Positions 26,228 through 35,229 of a stretch of DNA of 64,000 bases are shown piece by piece (the stretch's first letter is position 1; each line of letters opens with the position of its first letter). Origin of the DNA: Nocardioides okcheonensis (GTDB taxonomy: Bacteria > Actinomycetota > Actinomycetes > Propionibacteriales > Nocardioidaceae); contig NZ_CP087710.1 in assembly GCF_020991065.1 (NCBI RefSeq), forward strand, positions 1,240,001 through 1,304,000, in the 5' to 3' direction. The position numbers and the translations under genes were made by a program. A model generated the notes under the pieces. The model was not told where the DNA came from. It saw only the letters and a program-made list of their open reading frames with translations, and did no database searches.

Positions 26228-27016
26228 TCAGGCGTCGGTGCCGCGGGCGGCAGCACCGTCGGCCGCCGCTGCCGCACCGGCGGCCGGCGCGGCGTGCGCG
26301 GCCTTGATCTCGCGGTAGGCCGTCTCGGCGGCGCCCTGCTCGGCCTCCTTCTTGGAGCGGCCCTTGCCGTTGCCGAGCACGAGCTCGCCGACGCGGACCC
26401 GCGCCACGAAGGTCTTCATGTGGTCGGGGCCGTCGTCCTCGATGAGGTACTCCGGCACGCCGAGCCCGAGGTTGGCCGACAGCTCCTGCAGCGACGTCTT
26501 CCAGTCGAGGCCGGCGCCCATGGACGCGGCGGCCTCCATCACCGGGTCGAAGAGGCGGTGGACCACCTTGGCGGCCTCGCCCATCCCCCCGCTGAGGTGG
26601 ATCGCGCCGATCACGGCCTCGACCGTGTCGGACAGGATCGATGCCTTGTCGCGGCCGCCGGTCGTCTCCTCGCCCCGGCCCAGCATGATGTGCTGGCCCA
26701 GGCCGATCTCGCGCGCGACTCCGGCCAGGGCGCGCGCGTTGACCACCGCCGCACGCAGCTTCGCCAGCCGGCCCTCGGAGAAGTCCGGGTGGGCGAGGTA
26801 GAGCGTCTCGGTGACCACGACCCCGAGCACCGAGTCGCCCAGGAACTCCAGGCGCTCGTTGGTCGGGATCTGACCGTTCTCGTAGGCGTACGAGCGGTGC
26901 GTCAGGGCACGCTGCAGCAGCTCGGGATCCAGGACCGGATCACCGAGCGCTGCGCGGAGCTCGTCGGTGGTCAGAGGACCTGGCGACGGTCGGCCTTGGC
27001 GCCGTACTGGCCGCAC
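26228..27016 (-). CDS. rnc: Ribonuclease III
   Basis: Processes double-stranded RNA, notably rRNA precursors. The catalytic domain contains [23 protein letters not shown] (metal-binding Glu and Asp) and [15 protein letters not shown] (second Asp/Glu pair). The dsRNA-binding domain follows: [15 protein letters not shown] and [17 protein letters not shown]. The tail is Ala-rich. The start is uncertain: GTG at 27014-27016 (inside rpmF in another frame) is given, giving 262 residues. GTG at 27023-27025 is also open, and a CTG at 26972-26974 overlapping the rpmF stop would give [11 protein letters not shown]. No ATG lies near the conserved start. Confidence 0.95.
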   Translation of the reverse strand: MRPVRRQGRPSPGPLTTDELRAALGDPVLDPELLQRALTHRSYAYENGQIPTNERLEFLGDSVLGVVVTETLYLAHPDFSEGRLAKLRAAVVNARALAGVAREIGLGQHIMLGRGEETTGGRDKASILSDTVEAVIGAIHLSGGMGEAAKVVHRLFDPVMEAAASMGAGLDWKTSLQELSANLGLGVPEYLIEDDGPDHMKTFVARVRVGELVLGNGKGRSKKEAEQGAAETAYREIKAAHAAPAAGAAAAADGAAARGTDA

Positions 27017-27156
27017 GCGCCGCACGCACGGTGCGGGAGGTGCTTGGAGCCGCAGGCGGGGTTGGCGCACGTCGCGAGGGTCGGCGCGACGGCCTTCCAC
27101 TGCGAACGGCGGTGACGCGTGTTGCTGCGCGACATCTTCCGCTTCGGAACAGCCAT
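26971..27156 (-). CDS. rpmF: Large ribosomal subunit protein bL32
   Basis: A 61-residue zinc-ribbon ribosomal protein. The N-terminus [20 protein letters not shown] is canonical. Two Cys pairs, CANPAC and CGACG, bind zinc, so this is the zinc-requiring form. The start is the ATG at 27154-27156 with a GGAGAC site upstream. It lies between yceD and rnc in the standard yceD-rpmF-rnc order; the rnc start is inside or touches its 3-prime end. Confidence 0.98.
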   Translation of the reverse strand: MAVPKRKMSRSNTRHRRSQWKAVAPTLATCANPACGSKHLPHRACGACGQYGAKADRRQVL

Positions 27157-27202
27157 GGTTGTCTCCTGTTGCTTGCGTCCACCGGCGGTGCCGGTGAGGT
27201 GG

Positions 27203-27772
27203 TCAGTCCTGGGGGTCCTGCGAGAGCTGCTGCAGGCCCGCCCAGCGGGGGTCGATCGGTGCGTCGTGCGCGTGGTCCGGGTCGTCCGCGAGCCGCGCAC
27301 CACACTCGGTGCACAACCCGGGACAGTCGTCCATGCAGAGCGGCTGGAAGGGCAGTGCGAGCACCACCGCGTCCCGCAGCAGTGGCTCGAGGTCGAGCAG
27401 GTCGTCGTCCTCGAGCCGGCTGGTCTCGTCGTCCAGGTCACGGTCGTCGTGCTCCGCGGCCCGGTCGTGCTGGTCGGGGTAGACGTAGAGCTCCTGCAGC
27501 GTCACGTGGACCTCGTCCTCGATCGGCTCCAGGCACCGCACGCACTCCCCCTCGAGCGCGGCCGTGGCCGTACCCGTGAGCAGCACCCCCTCCATGACCG
27601 CCTCCAGCCGCAGGTCGAGCTCGACCGGCGAACCTTCGGGGACGGAGAGGACCTCGATACCCAGCTGTGCCGGCGCCGGTACGGAGAGCTCGAGCTCACG
27701 CTGGGACCCCGGGCGGCGGCCGAGCTCGCGAGTGTCAAGCACGAGCGGCGCCCTCGGGTCCAGGCTGTTCAC
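27203..27772 (-). CDS. yceD: YceD/DUF177 family protein
   Basis: A 189-residue protein starting at a GTG ([20 protein letters not shown]) with GGGAG upstream. Longer in-frame starts upstream lack a ribosome site. DUF177 features: [14 protein letters not shown], an acidic middle, and the C-terminal metal-like cluster [13 protein letters not shown]. The family (YceD, plastid DUF177A) is linked to 23S rRNA maturation and is nearly always beside rpmF, as here (46 bases away). Exact activity is not settled. Confidence 0.92.
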   Translation of the reverse strand: MNSLDPRAPLVLDTRELGRRPGSQRELELSVPAPAQLGIEVLSVPEGSPVELDLRLEAVMEGVLLTGTATAALEGECVRCLEPIEDEVHVTLQELYVYPDQHDRAAEHDDRDLDDETSRLEDDDLLDLEPLLRDAVVLALPFQPLCMDDCPGLCTECGARLADDPDHAHDAPIDPRWAGLQQLSQDPQD

Positions 27773-27857
27773 TGCGAACTCCCACGTCTGGACACCAACA
27801 CAACCTCGGAATCGTATCCGGCACGCCACCGGAGGGGCAAAACGACTCCCCTCCGCA

Positions 27858-28343
27858 TCAGTCGCCCCGCTCGGCGAGGCGACGCACCAGCTGCTCGCGC
27901 ACCGCGTCCGGCACCAGCCCGTGGACGTCGCCGCCGAGGGCCGCGACCTCCTTGATCAGGCTCGACGACACGAACGCGTTGCCGACCGCGCCGGGCAGGA
28001 ACACCGTCTCCACCGACGTCAGGTGGGAGTTCATCTGCGCCATCGGCAGCTCGTACTCGTAGTCGCCGGCGCCGCGCAGGCCCTTGACGATCGCGACGGC
28101 GTCGATGCGACGGCAGAAGTCGACGATCAGGCCGTCGAAGCCCGCGACCCGGACGTTCGGCAGGTCGGCGGTCGCCTCCTCGAGCATCGCGATCCGCTCG
28201 TCGGGCGTGAACAGCCGGTTCTTGCTCATGTTGACGCCGATCGCGACGACGACCTCGTCGAACAGGCGCGCGGCCCGGCCGATGATGTCGAGGTGGCCGG
28301 TGGTGACCGGGTCGAAGGAGCCGGGACAGACAGCGCGACGCAC
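27858..28343 (-). CDS. coaD: Phosphopantetheine adenylyltransferase
   Basis: A 161-residue enzyme converting 4'-phosphopantetheine and ATP to dephospho-CoA, the penultimate CoA step. It starts with GTG ([20 protein letters not shown]), preceded by GGAAGGA. The nucleotidyltransferase T/H-x-G-H motif is TTGHLD, and the second signature is [35 protein letters not shown] is also typical. It sits between rsmD and yceD in the usual actinobacterial order, with 85-base and 68-base spacers. Confidence 0.97.
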   Translation of the reverse strand: MRRAVCPGSFDPVTTGHLDIIGRAARLFDEVVVAIGVNMSKNRLFTPDERIAMLEEATADLPNVRVAGFDGLIVDFCRRIDAVAIVKGLRGAGDYEYELPMAQMNSHLTSVETVFLPGAVGNAFVSSSLIKEVAALGGDVHGLVPDAVREQLVRRLAERGD

Positions 28344-28411
28344 GGGCGTTCCTTCCGGGCTGCGGGGCGGGGTTCGGGCGAGGTCCGGACCCGCGACGGT
28401 CCGGGTGGACG

Positions 28412-28981
28412 TCAGGGGGCGGAGGTGGCGTGACCGTACCAAAGGGCGGTCTCGCCGTAGCGCTTCGTCCGGTCGGCCTCGATGCCGTCGGGCCACGTGA
28501 CCTCGCTGCGCTTGGCCGCCCGCTCGACGACCACGAGCGCCCCCGGCACCAGCCAGCCGTGGGCGATCAGGGCGGTCAGGTCGGCGCCCACCTCGGCGTC
28601 GGCGAGGGGGTAGGGCGGGTCGAGGAACACCACGTCGTACGGCGCGGTCGGCGGGCGCTGCAGCACGCCCGCGACCGCGCCCGCGACCACGTCGGCCCGG
28701 CTGAAGCCGAGCGCGGCGGCGTTGCGGCTGATGAGCGCCGCCGTGCGGCGGTCCTGCTCGACCAGCGTCACCACGCCGGCACCGCGCGACCACGCCTCGA
28801 GGCCCACCGCCCCCGACCCGGCGTAGAGGTCGAGGAAGCGCAGCCCGTCGAGGGAGCCGGTGCGTGACTCGATCGCCGAGAAGAGTGCCTCGCGCACCCG
28901 GTCGCTCGTGGGACGCGTCGTCTGGCCGCGCGGCGTCTCCAGACGGCGACCCCCCGCCGTTCCCCCGATGATGCGAGTCAT
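28412..28981 (-). CDS. rsmD: 16S rRNA (guanine(966)-N2)-methyltransferase RsmD
   Basis: A 189-residue SAM methyltransferase for G966 of 16S rRNA. The start [19 protein letters not shown] is canonical. The SAM site is [19 protein letters not shown], the catalytic motif DPPY occurs in [15 protein letters not shown], and [15 protein letters not shown] is a family signature. It follows recG by 10 bases and is probably co-transcribed with it. Confidence 0.95.
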   Translation of the reverse strand: MTRIIGGTAGGRRLETPRGQTTRPTSDRVREALFSAIESRTGSLDGLRFLDLYAGSGAVGLEAWSRGAGVVTLVEQDRRTAALISRNAAALGFSRADVVAGAVAGVLQRPPTAPYDVVFLDPPYPLADAEVGADLTALIAHGWLVPGALVVVERAAKRSEVTWPDGIEADRTKRYGETALWYGHATSAP

Positions 28982-28991
28982 CTCGTCGCGC

Positions 28992-31199
28992 TCAGCCCTT
29001 CTCCATGAAGCCCGATGCCGCGGATCGTTCCACCTCGGCGACCGCCGCGGCCAGGTCGGGCGCCTTCCCCAGGCCGGGGTCCTCGGAGAGTAGTGCCTCC
29101 GCAGCCTCCCTGGCACGCTCGATGGTCTTCTCGTCGCGCAGCACGCGCAGCGACACCAGCCCCGACCGGAAGCCGGACTGGCTGGCTCCGAGGACGTCCC
29201 CCTCGCGGCGCTGCTCGAGGTCGACGCGGCTGAGCTCGAAGCCGTCGGTGGTCGCGGCGACCGCGTCGAGCCGCTCACGGGCGGGCGTGCCGATCTCGGC
29301 GTGCGAGACCAGCAGGCACAGCCCGGGCAGGCCGCCACGACCGACCCGGCCGCGGAGCTGGTGGAGCTGGGACACACCGAACCGGTCGGCGTCGAGGAGC
29401 ACCATCGTGGTCGCGTTGGGCACGTCGACGCCGACCTCGATCACGGTGGTGGAGACCAGCACGTCGATGTCGCCCGCCGCGAAGGCCCGCATCGTGCGGT
29501 CCTTGTCGTCGGGCGCCAGCCGACCGTGCAGGACCGCGGTGCGCAGCCCGGCGAGCGGCCCGGACGACAGCTCGGCGTGCACCTCCTCGACCGCGGCGAG
29601 CGCCCGCTTCGGCGGCACCTCCTTGCCGTCCTCGTCGAGGTCGACCTGGTCGCGCTCGCCCTCCTCCCCCGCGTCGCCGGAGATGCGGGGGCACACGACG
29701 TAGACCTGGTGACCCTTCTCCACCTCCTCGCGGGCGCGCTGCCACACCCGGTCGATCCAGGCCGGCTGGTCGGCCAGCGGCACGACGGAGGTCTGGATCG
29801 GGGCGCGGCCGGCGGGGAGCTCGGTGAGGACGGAGGTCTCGAGGTCGCCGAAGACGGTCATGGCGACGGTGCGCGGGATCGGTGTCGCGGTCATCACGAG
29901 GACGTGCGGGGGCGACCCGGCCTTGTCGGTGAGCGCGGCGCGCTGCTCGACGCCGAAGCGGTGCTGCTCGTCGACGACGACGAGGCCGAGGTCGGCGAAC
30001 TCGACGCGGTCCTCGAGCAGGGCGTGGGTGCCGATCACGATCCCGGCCTCGCCGGTGACGATGCGCAGCATCGCCTCCTGCCGGGCGGCCTTGCCCATCG
30101 AGCCGGTGAGCAGCACGACGCCCGTCGCCTCCGGCGCGCCGCCGAGCATCCCGCCCTGCGCGAGGTCACCGAGCATCGCGCTGATCGAGCGGTGGTGCTG
30201 CTGGGCGAGCACCTCGGTCGGGGCGAGCAGCGCGGCCTGCCCGCCGGCGTCGACGACCTGGAGCATGGCGCGCAGGGCGACCAGCGTCTTGCCGGAGCCG
30301 ACCTCTCCCTGCAGCAGCCGGTTCATCGGGTGGTCCAGCGCGAGCCCGGCCGCCACCTCTGCGCCGACCTGACGCTGCCCGTCGGTGAGCTCGAAGGGCA
30401 GCCGCGCGTCGAAGGCATCGAGGATGCCGCCGTCGCGGGCGGGCCGCGACTGCGCGCCCTGGGCGCGGTGGGCGGCGCGACGGCGGGCGAGCACCAGCTG
30501 CAGCACCAGCGCCTCCTCGAAGCGGAAGCGCTTCTGCGCCGCGCCGAGCTGCCCCCACTCGTCGGGCGCGTGGATCCAGCGCAGCGCCTGCATGATCCCC
30601 AGCAGGTCGAAGCGCTCGCGCAGCTCGGGGGTGAAGACGTCGGGGACGCCGCTCACCAGGTCGAGGGCGACGGAGACGACCTTCTGCAGGTCCCAGGTGT
30701 AGAGCTTGGCGGTGAGCGGGTAGACCGGGATGAGCTTGCTCAGCATCACGCCCTCCTCGCCGTCGAGGGCGAAGCCGTGGGCCTGCTCGAGCTGCCAGCT
30801 CTCCCGGAACAGCTTGGCCTTGCCGGTGAAGATCGCGCGGCTGCCGGAGCGGAACTCGCCCTCGTGCCGCTCGGCGAGGGCCTGGTAGGGGCTGAAGAGC
30901 GTCACCGAGAAGTCAGGGCCGTCGGTGCGCAGCCGGATGGTCGTGCGCCACTGGCGGCGGTTGCCGGCGGTGAACGGTGCGCTCGAGCACGACCGCACCT
31001 CCCCCACGATGGTCAGCTGGTCGCCGACCGCCGGCGTCGCGACCTCGGACAGCTCGGTGGCCTCGACGTAGCGGCGCGGGAAGTGGCGCAGCAGGTCGCC
31101 GACCGTGTGCAGCCCGAGGCCCTCCTCGGCGAGCTTGCGCTTCTTGTGGTGGTTGCCGAAGACAGCGGCGACCGGGCTGTCCGGGGTGATCGCGACCAT
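28992..31199 (-). CDS. recG: ATP-dependent DNA helicase RecG
   Basis: A 735-residue helicase that remodels stalled replication forks and branched DNA. An N-terminal OB-type wedge domain (about 55-140) includes RRQWRTTIRLRTDGPDF. The SF2 motor has Walker A GEVGSGKTLVAL (about 300), the DEQH box VVDEQHRFGVEQR, TATPIPRTVAMT, and motif VI RGRVGRGGLPGLC. The C-terminus SDPGL-like segment LSEDPGLGKAPDLA matches the family. Start ATG after AGGTA. It lies between the DAK2 gene and rsmD, each within 20 bases. Confidence 0.97.
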   Translation of the reverse strand: MVAITPDSPVAAVFGNHHKKRKLAEEGLGLHTVGDLLRHFPRRYVEATELSEVATPAVGDQLTIVGEVRSCSSAPFTAGNRRQWRTTIRLRTDGPDFSVTLFSPYQALAERHEGEFRSGSRAIFTGKAKLFRESWQLEQAHGFALDGEEGVMLSKLIPVYPLTAKLYTWDLQKVVSVALDLVSGVPDVFTPELRERFDLLGIMQALRWIHAPDEWGQLGAAQKRFRFEEALVLQLVLARRRAAHRAQGAQSRPARDGGILDAFDARLPFELTDGQRQVGAEVAAGLALDHPMNRLLQGEVGSGKTLVALRAMLQVVDAGGQAALLAPTEVLAQQHHRSISAMLGDLAQGGMLGGAPEATGVVLLTGSMGKAARQEAMLRIVTGEAGIVIGTHALLEDRVEFADLGLVVVDEQHRFGVEQRAALTDKAGSPPHVLVMTATPIPRTVAMTVFGDLETSVLTELPAGRAPIQTSVVPLADQPAWIDRVWQRAREEVEKGHQVYVVCPRISGDAGEEGERDQVDLDEDGKEVPPKRALAAVEEVHAELSSGPLAGLRTAVLHGRLAPDDKDRTMRAFAAGDIDVLVSTTVIEVGVDVPNATTMVLLDADRFGVSQLHQLRGRVGRGGLPGLCLLVSHAEIGTPARERLDAVAATTDGFELSRVDLEQRREGDVLGASQSGFRSGLVSLRVLRDEKTIERAREAAEALLSEDPGLGKAPDLAAAVAEVERSAASGFMEKG

Positions 31200-31216
31200 G
31201 GCAGATACCTACCTGC

Positions 31217-32887
31217 TCACTCCACGCTGACCAGCAGCGGGTAGCGGGGCTGGCCTCCCTCGTGGACCGCGACGTCGACGTGCGGGTGCCGCTCCTCGAC
31301 GTGGGCGGCGAGACGCGCGGCGAGGTCCGTCCCGCCCTCCCCCGCGACGACGGTGACCAGCTCGCCGCCGCCGGCGAGGAGCCGCTCGAGGACGTCGCAG
31401 GCGACGTCGTGGAGGTCGGAGCCGACGACCGCGAAGTCACCGGCGATCACGCCGAGCGCGTCGCCCGGCTCGCACGGGCCGGCCATCGTGATCGCCCGTC
31501 GCGCCGCGACGGTCACCGCGCCGTGGCGGGCGTGGCGGGCGGTCGCGGTCATCTCGCGCACGTCGGCGTCGAAGGCGCGGCCCGGCTCGTGCACGGAGAT
31601 CGCGGCCAGGCCCTGCACCTGCGCCTGGGTCGGGATCACCTCGACGACGACGTCGTGCTCGGCCTCCGCGGTGCGCGCCGCGATCTCGGCGGCCCGCACG
31701 GTGTCGGCGTCGTTGGGCAGCACCACGACCTCGCGGGCGCCGCAGTCGACGATCGCCTCGAGCAGCTGGCCGGTGGAGGGGCGCTGGCCGGGGCCGCCCG
31801 GCACCACGGTCGCCCCCGCGGACGCGAACAGGTCGGCGAGGCCCGGGCCGGCGGCGACCGCGACCACGCGCCGGCCGTCGCGGGTCGGGACCCGCTGACG
31901 GGAGGCCGCGACCTGCTCGGCGAAGTGGGTGACCCGGATGCGGTGCGGTCGACCGGCGGCGATGCCCGCCTCGACGGCCGCACCGACGTCGTCGACGTGC
32001 ACGTGGACGTTCCACAGCCCGTCGCCGCCGACGACGACGAGGCTGTCGCCGAGCGGGCCGAGCGCGGCACGCAGCGCGTCGACGGCGGCCGCCTCGGCGG
32101 CGGGGTCCGGCGACGCCGTCGTGTCGAGGAGGTACATCACCTCGTAGGCGGGACCGTCGGCCGTGAGGTCCTCGCCGGGCGCGGCGTGCAGTGGCTGCGG
32201 GATCGCGTGGGTGCCGATCGGGGCGGTGTACGGCGCGGGCCGGCGCCCCGTGGCCGTGGTCTCGACCGCGTCCAGCACGACGGTCAGGCCGCGGCCCCCC
32301 GCGTCGACCACCCCGGCCTGCGCGAGGACGGGGAGCTGCTCGGGCGTCCGGGCGAGGGCGGTGCGCGCTGCCGCGGCAGCGGTGGTGAAGACGTCGCGGG
32401 CCCGCGCGCCGGGCCGGGCGGCGGCGGCGAGCGCGGCGTCCGACGCGGCGCGCGAGACGGTGAGGATGGTGCCCTCGACCGGGGTGCCGACGGCGGCGTA
32501 GCTCGCGTCGGTCGCGGCGGCGAGCGCCTCCGCGACCGTCTGCGCGCGGCGGTCGTCGAGCCCCGCGGCGGCGAGGTGGCCGACGTAGGCCCGGAGCATC
32601 TGGCTCAGGATCACGCCCGAGTTGCCGCGCGCCCCCATCAGCGCCGCCCGGGCGAGCAGCGACATGCCCGCGGCGAGGTCGAGGTCGGGGTCGTCGGCGC
32701 GGGCCTCGCGCAGCGCGTCGCGGGCCGCGGAGACGGTGAGGAACATGTTGGTGCCGGTGTCGCCGTCGGGCACCGGGTAGACGTTGAGCGCGTCGATCTC
32801 CTCGCGCGCCGCCGACAGCGCGTCGGTGGCGATGTCGACGAACCGGGCGACGCCGTCCAGGGTGATGCCGTGGGTGACTGGCTCCAT
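31217..32887 (-). CDS. DAK2-domain fatty acid kinase-like protein (FakA-like)
   Basis: A 556-residue protein starting MEPVTHGITLDGVARFVDIA. The DAK2 nucleotide-binding domain shows NVYPVPDGDTGTNMFLTV (metal-binding Asp residues), ARGNSGVILSQMLRAY and VVDAGGRGLTVVLDAV. The middle and C-terminal FakA-type domains follow, with VVGGDGLWNVHVHVDDVGAA. FakA proteins phosphorylate fatty acids bound by a DegV-type FakB partner, feeding phospholipid synthesis; no FakB is seen in the window. It is the first gene of the DAK2-recG-rsmD-coaD-yceD-rpmF-rnc-mutM run, divergent from rpmB. The 215-base divergent gap holds only a weak promoter element. Confidence 0.88.
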   Translation of the reverse strand: MEPVTHGITLDGVARFVDIATDALSAAREEIDALNVYPVPDGDTGTNMFLTVSAARDALREARADDPDLDLAAGMSLLARAALMGARGNSGVILSQMLRAYVGHLAAAGLDDRRAQTVAEALAAATDASYAAVGTPVEGTILTVSRAASDAALAAAARPGARARDVFTTAAAAARTALARTPEQLPVLAQAGVVDAGGRGLTVVLDAVETTATGRRPAPYTAPIGTHAIPQPLHAAPGEDLTADGPAYEVMYLLDTTASPDPAAEAAAVDALRAALGPLGDSLVVVGGDGLWNVHVHVDDVGAAVEAGIAAGRPHRIRVTHFAEQVAASRQRVPTRDGRRVVAVAAGPGLADLFASAGATVVPGGPGQRPSTGQLLEAIVDCGAREVVVLPNDADTVRAAEIAARTAEAEHDVVVEVIPTQAQVQGLAAISVHEPGRAFDADVREMTATARHARHGAVTVAARRAITMAGPCEPGDALGVIAGDFAVVGSDLHDVACDVLERLLAGGGELVTVVAGEGGTDLAARLAAHVEERHPHVDVAVHEGGQPRYPLLVSVE

Positions 32888-33017
32888 CGAGTCGGTGTGC
32901 TCCCGGGGTCGGTGCAGGTGCGTCTGCAGGGTCGTGCGGCGTACGGTGTGGTGCGCGCCACAGGGTAGTGCCCGCCGGGGACACCCTTCCGATTTCATCT
33001 CCTCGTCGGACCTCGGC

Positions 33018-33023
33018 TAGTCT
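33018..33023 (+). promoter_or_regulatory. Possible -10 element for rpmB
   Basis: TAGTCT fits the TAnnnT -10 pattern and lies 80 bases upstream of the rpmB GTG. No clear -35 is seen at 17 bases. The 32888-33102 gap otherwise shows no gene or structure I can support. Confidence 0.3.
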
Positions 33024-33102
33024 GGCGCGGTTGCCTTCGGCCGGCCTCGTGCCGTCCGTGGAGCATCCAAGACATCTAACCTCGAACGGATCGGAGTGCA
33101 CG

Positions 33103-33288
33103 GTGGCTGCCGTCTGCGACATCTGCGCCAAGAAGCCGGGCTTCGGAAACAACCGTCCCTGGTCGCGCAAGATCACGAAGCGTCGCTTCAACCCCAACAT
33201 CCAGCGCGTCCGGGCGACCGTGAACGGCACGCCCAAGCGCCTCAACGTCTGCACCGGCTGCCTCAAGGCCGGCAAGGTCTCCCGCTGA
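33103..33288 (+). CDS. rpmB: Large ribosomal subunit protein bL28 (zinc-type)
   Basis: A 61-residue ribosomal protein starting with GTG (VAAVCDICAKKPGFGNNR), GGAG upstream. Two Cys pairs, VCDIC and CTGC, make it the zinc-binding (C+) paralogue. The basic body PWSRKITKRRFNPNIQRVRA is canonical. It is transcribed away from the DAK2-recG operon, the usual actinobacterial arrangement, and ends at a strong terminator. Confidence 0.98.
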   Translation: MAAVCDICAKKPGFGNNRPWSRKITKRRFNPNIQRVRATVNGTPKRLNVCTGCLKAGKVSR

Positions 33289-33310
33289 CCTGATCCAGAC
33301 CTCGTACGTC

Positions 33311-33336
33311 GCCCCCGTCGCTGATGCGGCGGGGGC
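33311..33336 (+). terminator. Rho-independent-type terminator after rpmB
   Basis: GCCCCCGTCGC-TGAT-GCGGCGGGGGC: an 11-bp stem with one G-U pair and a 4-base loop, 22 bases after the rpmB stop, followed by TTCGTCGTT. It also faces the 3-prime end of thiL, so may act in both directions. Confidence 0.8.
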
Positions 33337-33368
33337 TTCGTCGTTCCCGGGGTCGGGACGGGGACCGC

Positions 33369-34319
33369 TCAGAAGTGCGTCCACCCGGTCGGGCCGTCGT
33401 GGGCCGCACCGTCGACGGTGACGCCCTCGCCCTCGCGCACCTCGCCCACGACCTGCCAGCCCGCCGGCACGCTCGCCGCGTCGGGGAAGGTGGCGAGCAG
33501 GGCGTGGTCGTCGCCGCCGGACAGGATGAACTGCATCGGGTCGGCGCCGAGCGCCGCGCCCACGGCCAGGAGCGGCTCGGGGACCTCGAAGGCGCTGGTG
33601 CGCACGTCGATCGCCACCCGGCTCGCGTCGGCGAGGTGGCCGGCCTCCGCGAGGAGGCCGTCGGAGACGTCGATGAGCGAGGTGGCCCCGGCCTCGGCGG
33701 CCTCGCGCCCCGCGGCGTAGGGCGGCTCGGGGCGGCGGTAGGCCTCGACCAGCGCCCGCGGCGACCGGAAGCCCCGACCGAGCACCGCGAGACCCCCGGC
33801 GGCCCAGCCCTGGCGCCCGGTGAGCGCCAGCACGTCGCCGGGCCGGGCGCCGGAGCGCAGCACCGGCGCCTGCGTGCACTGGCCGATGACGGTGACCGCG
33901 ATGACGACCTGGTCGGCGCGGGTGACGTCTCCCCCGACGACCGTCGCCCCGACCTTCGCGCACTCCTCGGCGAAGCCGCGGGCGAGGTCGAGCGCCCACG
34001 CGACCGGGAGGTCGGCCGGGGCGGCGAGGCCGATGGTGAGGTGGCGCGCGGTGCCGCCCATGGCGTTGATGTCGGAGAGGTTCTGGGCGGCCGCGCGGTG
34101 CCCGACGTCGACCGCGTCGGCCCAGTCGCGACGGAAGTGGCGGCCCTCGACCATCAGGTCGGTGGACACCACCACGTGCCCGTGCCTGATCCGCAGCACG
34201 GCGGCGTCGTCGCCGGGTCCGACGAGCACGTGCTCGTCGCCGTCGAAGAGCTCGACGAGCTGGGAGATCAGGCCGAACTCGCCCGTGTCGCCAAGCGTTG
34301 CCTCCGGTGTCGTCGCCAT
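33369..34319 (-). CDS. thiL: Thiamine-monophosphate kinase
   Basis: A 316-residue enzyme converting thiamine phosphate to thiamine diphosphate with ATP. It starts MATTPEATLGDTGEFGLISQ. The Mg-ATP loop is VLVGPGDDAAVL, then VVSTDLMVEGRHFRRDW, AAQNLSDINAMGG, VVGGDVTRAD and SLIDVSDGLLAEAGHLA, all typical of the PurM/ThiL fold. C-terminal SGGDDHALLATFP is the family's second nucleotide motif. Divergent from the AsnC-like gene with a 117-base gap that contains a Crp-type palindrome. Earlier in-frame starts lie in that regulatory region. Confidence 0.95.
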   Translation of the reverse strand: MATTPEATLGDTGEFGLISQLVELFDGDEHVLVGPGDDAAVLRIRHGHVVVSTDLMVEGRHFRRDWADAVDVGHRAAAQNLSDINAMGGTARHLTIGLAAPADLPVAWALDLARGFAEECAKVGATVVGGDVTRADQVVIAVTVIGQCTQAPVLRSGARPGDVLALTGRQGWAAGGLAVLGRGFRSPRALVEAYRRPEPPYAAGREAAEAGATSLIDVSDGLLAEAGHLADASRVAIDVRTSAFEVPEPLLAVGAALGADPMQFILSGGDDHALLATFPDAASVPAGWQVVGEVREGEGVTVDGAAHDGPTGWTHF

Positions 34320-34343
34320 GCCCCCATCCCACCAGACGCGCTC

Positions 34344-34359
34344 GGTGACCACTGTCACC
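34344..34359. promoter_or_regulatory. Crp-type palindrome in the thiL/AsnC divergent gap
   Basis: GGTGAC-CACT-GTCACC, a perfect 6-bp inverted repeat. It fits GTG-N6-GNCAC, the motif I recall for Streptomyces Crp, and resembles TGTGA-N6-TCACA. It lies 25 bases upstream of the thiL start and 78 upstream of the AsnC-type gene. A related site occurs at 48990-49003. Confidence 0.4.
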
Positions 34360-34390
34360 CATCCCCTGTCGGGCCGCCCGCGCGGCGCGG

Positions 34391-34396
34391 TAGGTT
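34391..34396 (+). promoter_or_regulatory. Possible -10 element for the AsnC-type gene
   Basis: TAGGTT fits TAnnnT, 40 bases upstream of the ATG of the AsnC-type gene. A CTGTCG hexamer lies about 18-19 bases further upstream. Prediction by eye. Confidence 0.3.
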
Positions 34397-34436
34397 GATC
34401 CGGTCAGACCCGCAGAACGAGACCGAGGAGTCCACG

Positions 34437-34673
34437 ATGGTCGTCCAGGCCTACATCCTGATCCAGACCGACGTCGGCAAGGCTGCCGAAGTTGCCCGCG
34501 AGATCGCCCAGGTCAACGGCGTCACCCTCGCCGAGGACGTCACCGGTCCCTACGACGTGATCGTGCGCGCCGAGGCGAAGAACGTCGACGAGCTCGGCAA
34601 GCTCGTGGTGTCGAAGGTCCAGAACCTCGAGGGCATCACCCGCACGCTGACCTGCCCGGTCGTCCACATCTGA
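34437..34673 (+). CDS. Stand-alone Lrp/AsnC ligand-binding (RAM) domain protein
   Basis: A 78-residue protein starting MVVQAYILIQTDVGKAAEVA. It corresponds to the ligand-binding RAM domain of Lrp/AsnC regulators (beta-alpha-beta-beta-alpha-beta), with DVTGPYDVIVRAEAKNVDEL in the centre and TRTLTCPVVHI at the end. There is no helix-turn-helix, so it cannot bind DNA by the usual means. Such short members are conserved next to thiL, ddl and gpsA in actinobacteria; they probably form dimers or larger rings and bind amino acids. Role unknown. Confidence 0.9.
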   Translation: MVVQAYILIQTDVGKAAEVAREIAQVNGVTLAEDVTGPYDVIVRAEAKNVDELGKLVVSKVQNLEGITRTLTCPVVHI

Positions 34674-34698
34674 GCCACCGCGCTCGCACGCACCACCT

Positions 34699-35205
34699 GT
34701 GAACCACCGCCGACGCCCCGGTCCCCCCATGGCCCGGGGCGTCGTCGCGTCCGTGGCCGCCTGCCTGCTGCTGGCTGCCTGCTCGGCCGGCGACCCCGAC
34801 GTGGGGAGCCACGACCTCTCGGCGGCCGACCGCGACGCCTGCGAGGCGCTGGTGGCCGACCTCCCGGACACGCTCGCCGGCGAGGACCGCCGCGACGTCG
34901 AGCCGGCCGACGCCCTCGGCGCCGCGTGGGGCGACCCCGCGTACGTCCTGACCTGCGGCGTGCCCGAGCCCGACGACTACGAGCCGACGGCCGAGTGCAG
35001 CATCGTCAAGGGCGTGGGCTGGTACATCCCCGCGGACCAGCAGTCCGACCCCGAGGAGGACGCGACCACGGTCGCGCTGAGCCGCTCGCCGTTCGTCGCC
35101 CTGCAGGTGCCGGCCGAGCGCAGACTTGCCGGCATCGACCGCGCGCTCGCCGAGCTCGGCCCGCTGCTGCGCGAGCACCTCGGCGAGGGCCTCGACTGCC
35201 TCTAG
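34699..35205 (+). CDS. DUF3515 family lipoprotein
   Basis: A 168-residue protein starting with GTG. The N-terminus has basic residues, a hydrophobic segment GVVASVAACLLLAACSA and a lipobox LLAAC, so the mature protein starts at Cys29 as a lipoprotein. Two conserved Cys (VLTCGVPEP and TAECSIV), then VGWYIPADQQ, mark DUF3515. The family lies beside ddl or thiL in actinobacteria and is of unknown function. It converges on ddl with a 24-base gap and lies 25 bases after the AsnC-type gene, likely one transcript. Confidence 0.85.
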   Translation: MNHRRRPGPPMARGVVASVAACLLLAACSAGDPDVGSHDLSAADRDACEALVADLPDTLAGEDRRDVEPADALGAAWGDPAYVLTCGVPEPDDYEPTAECSIVKGVGWYIPADQQSDPEEDATTVALSRSPFVALQVPAERRLAGIDRALAELGPLLREHLGEGLDCL

Positions 35206-35229
35206 CCCACCGGAGCGGTCCGCCGGGGA

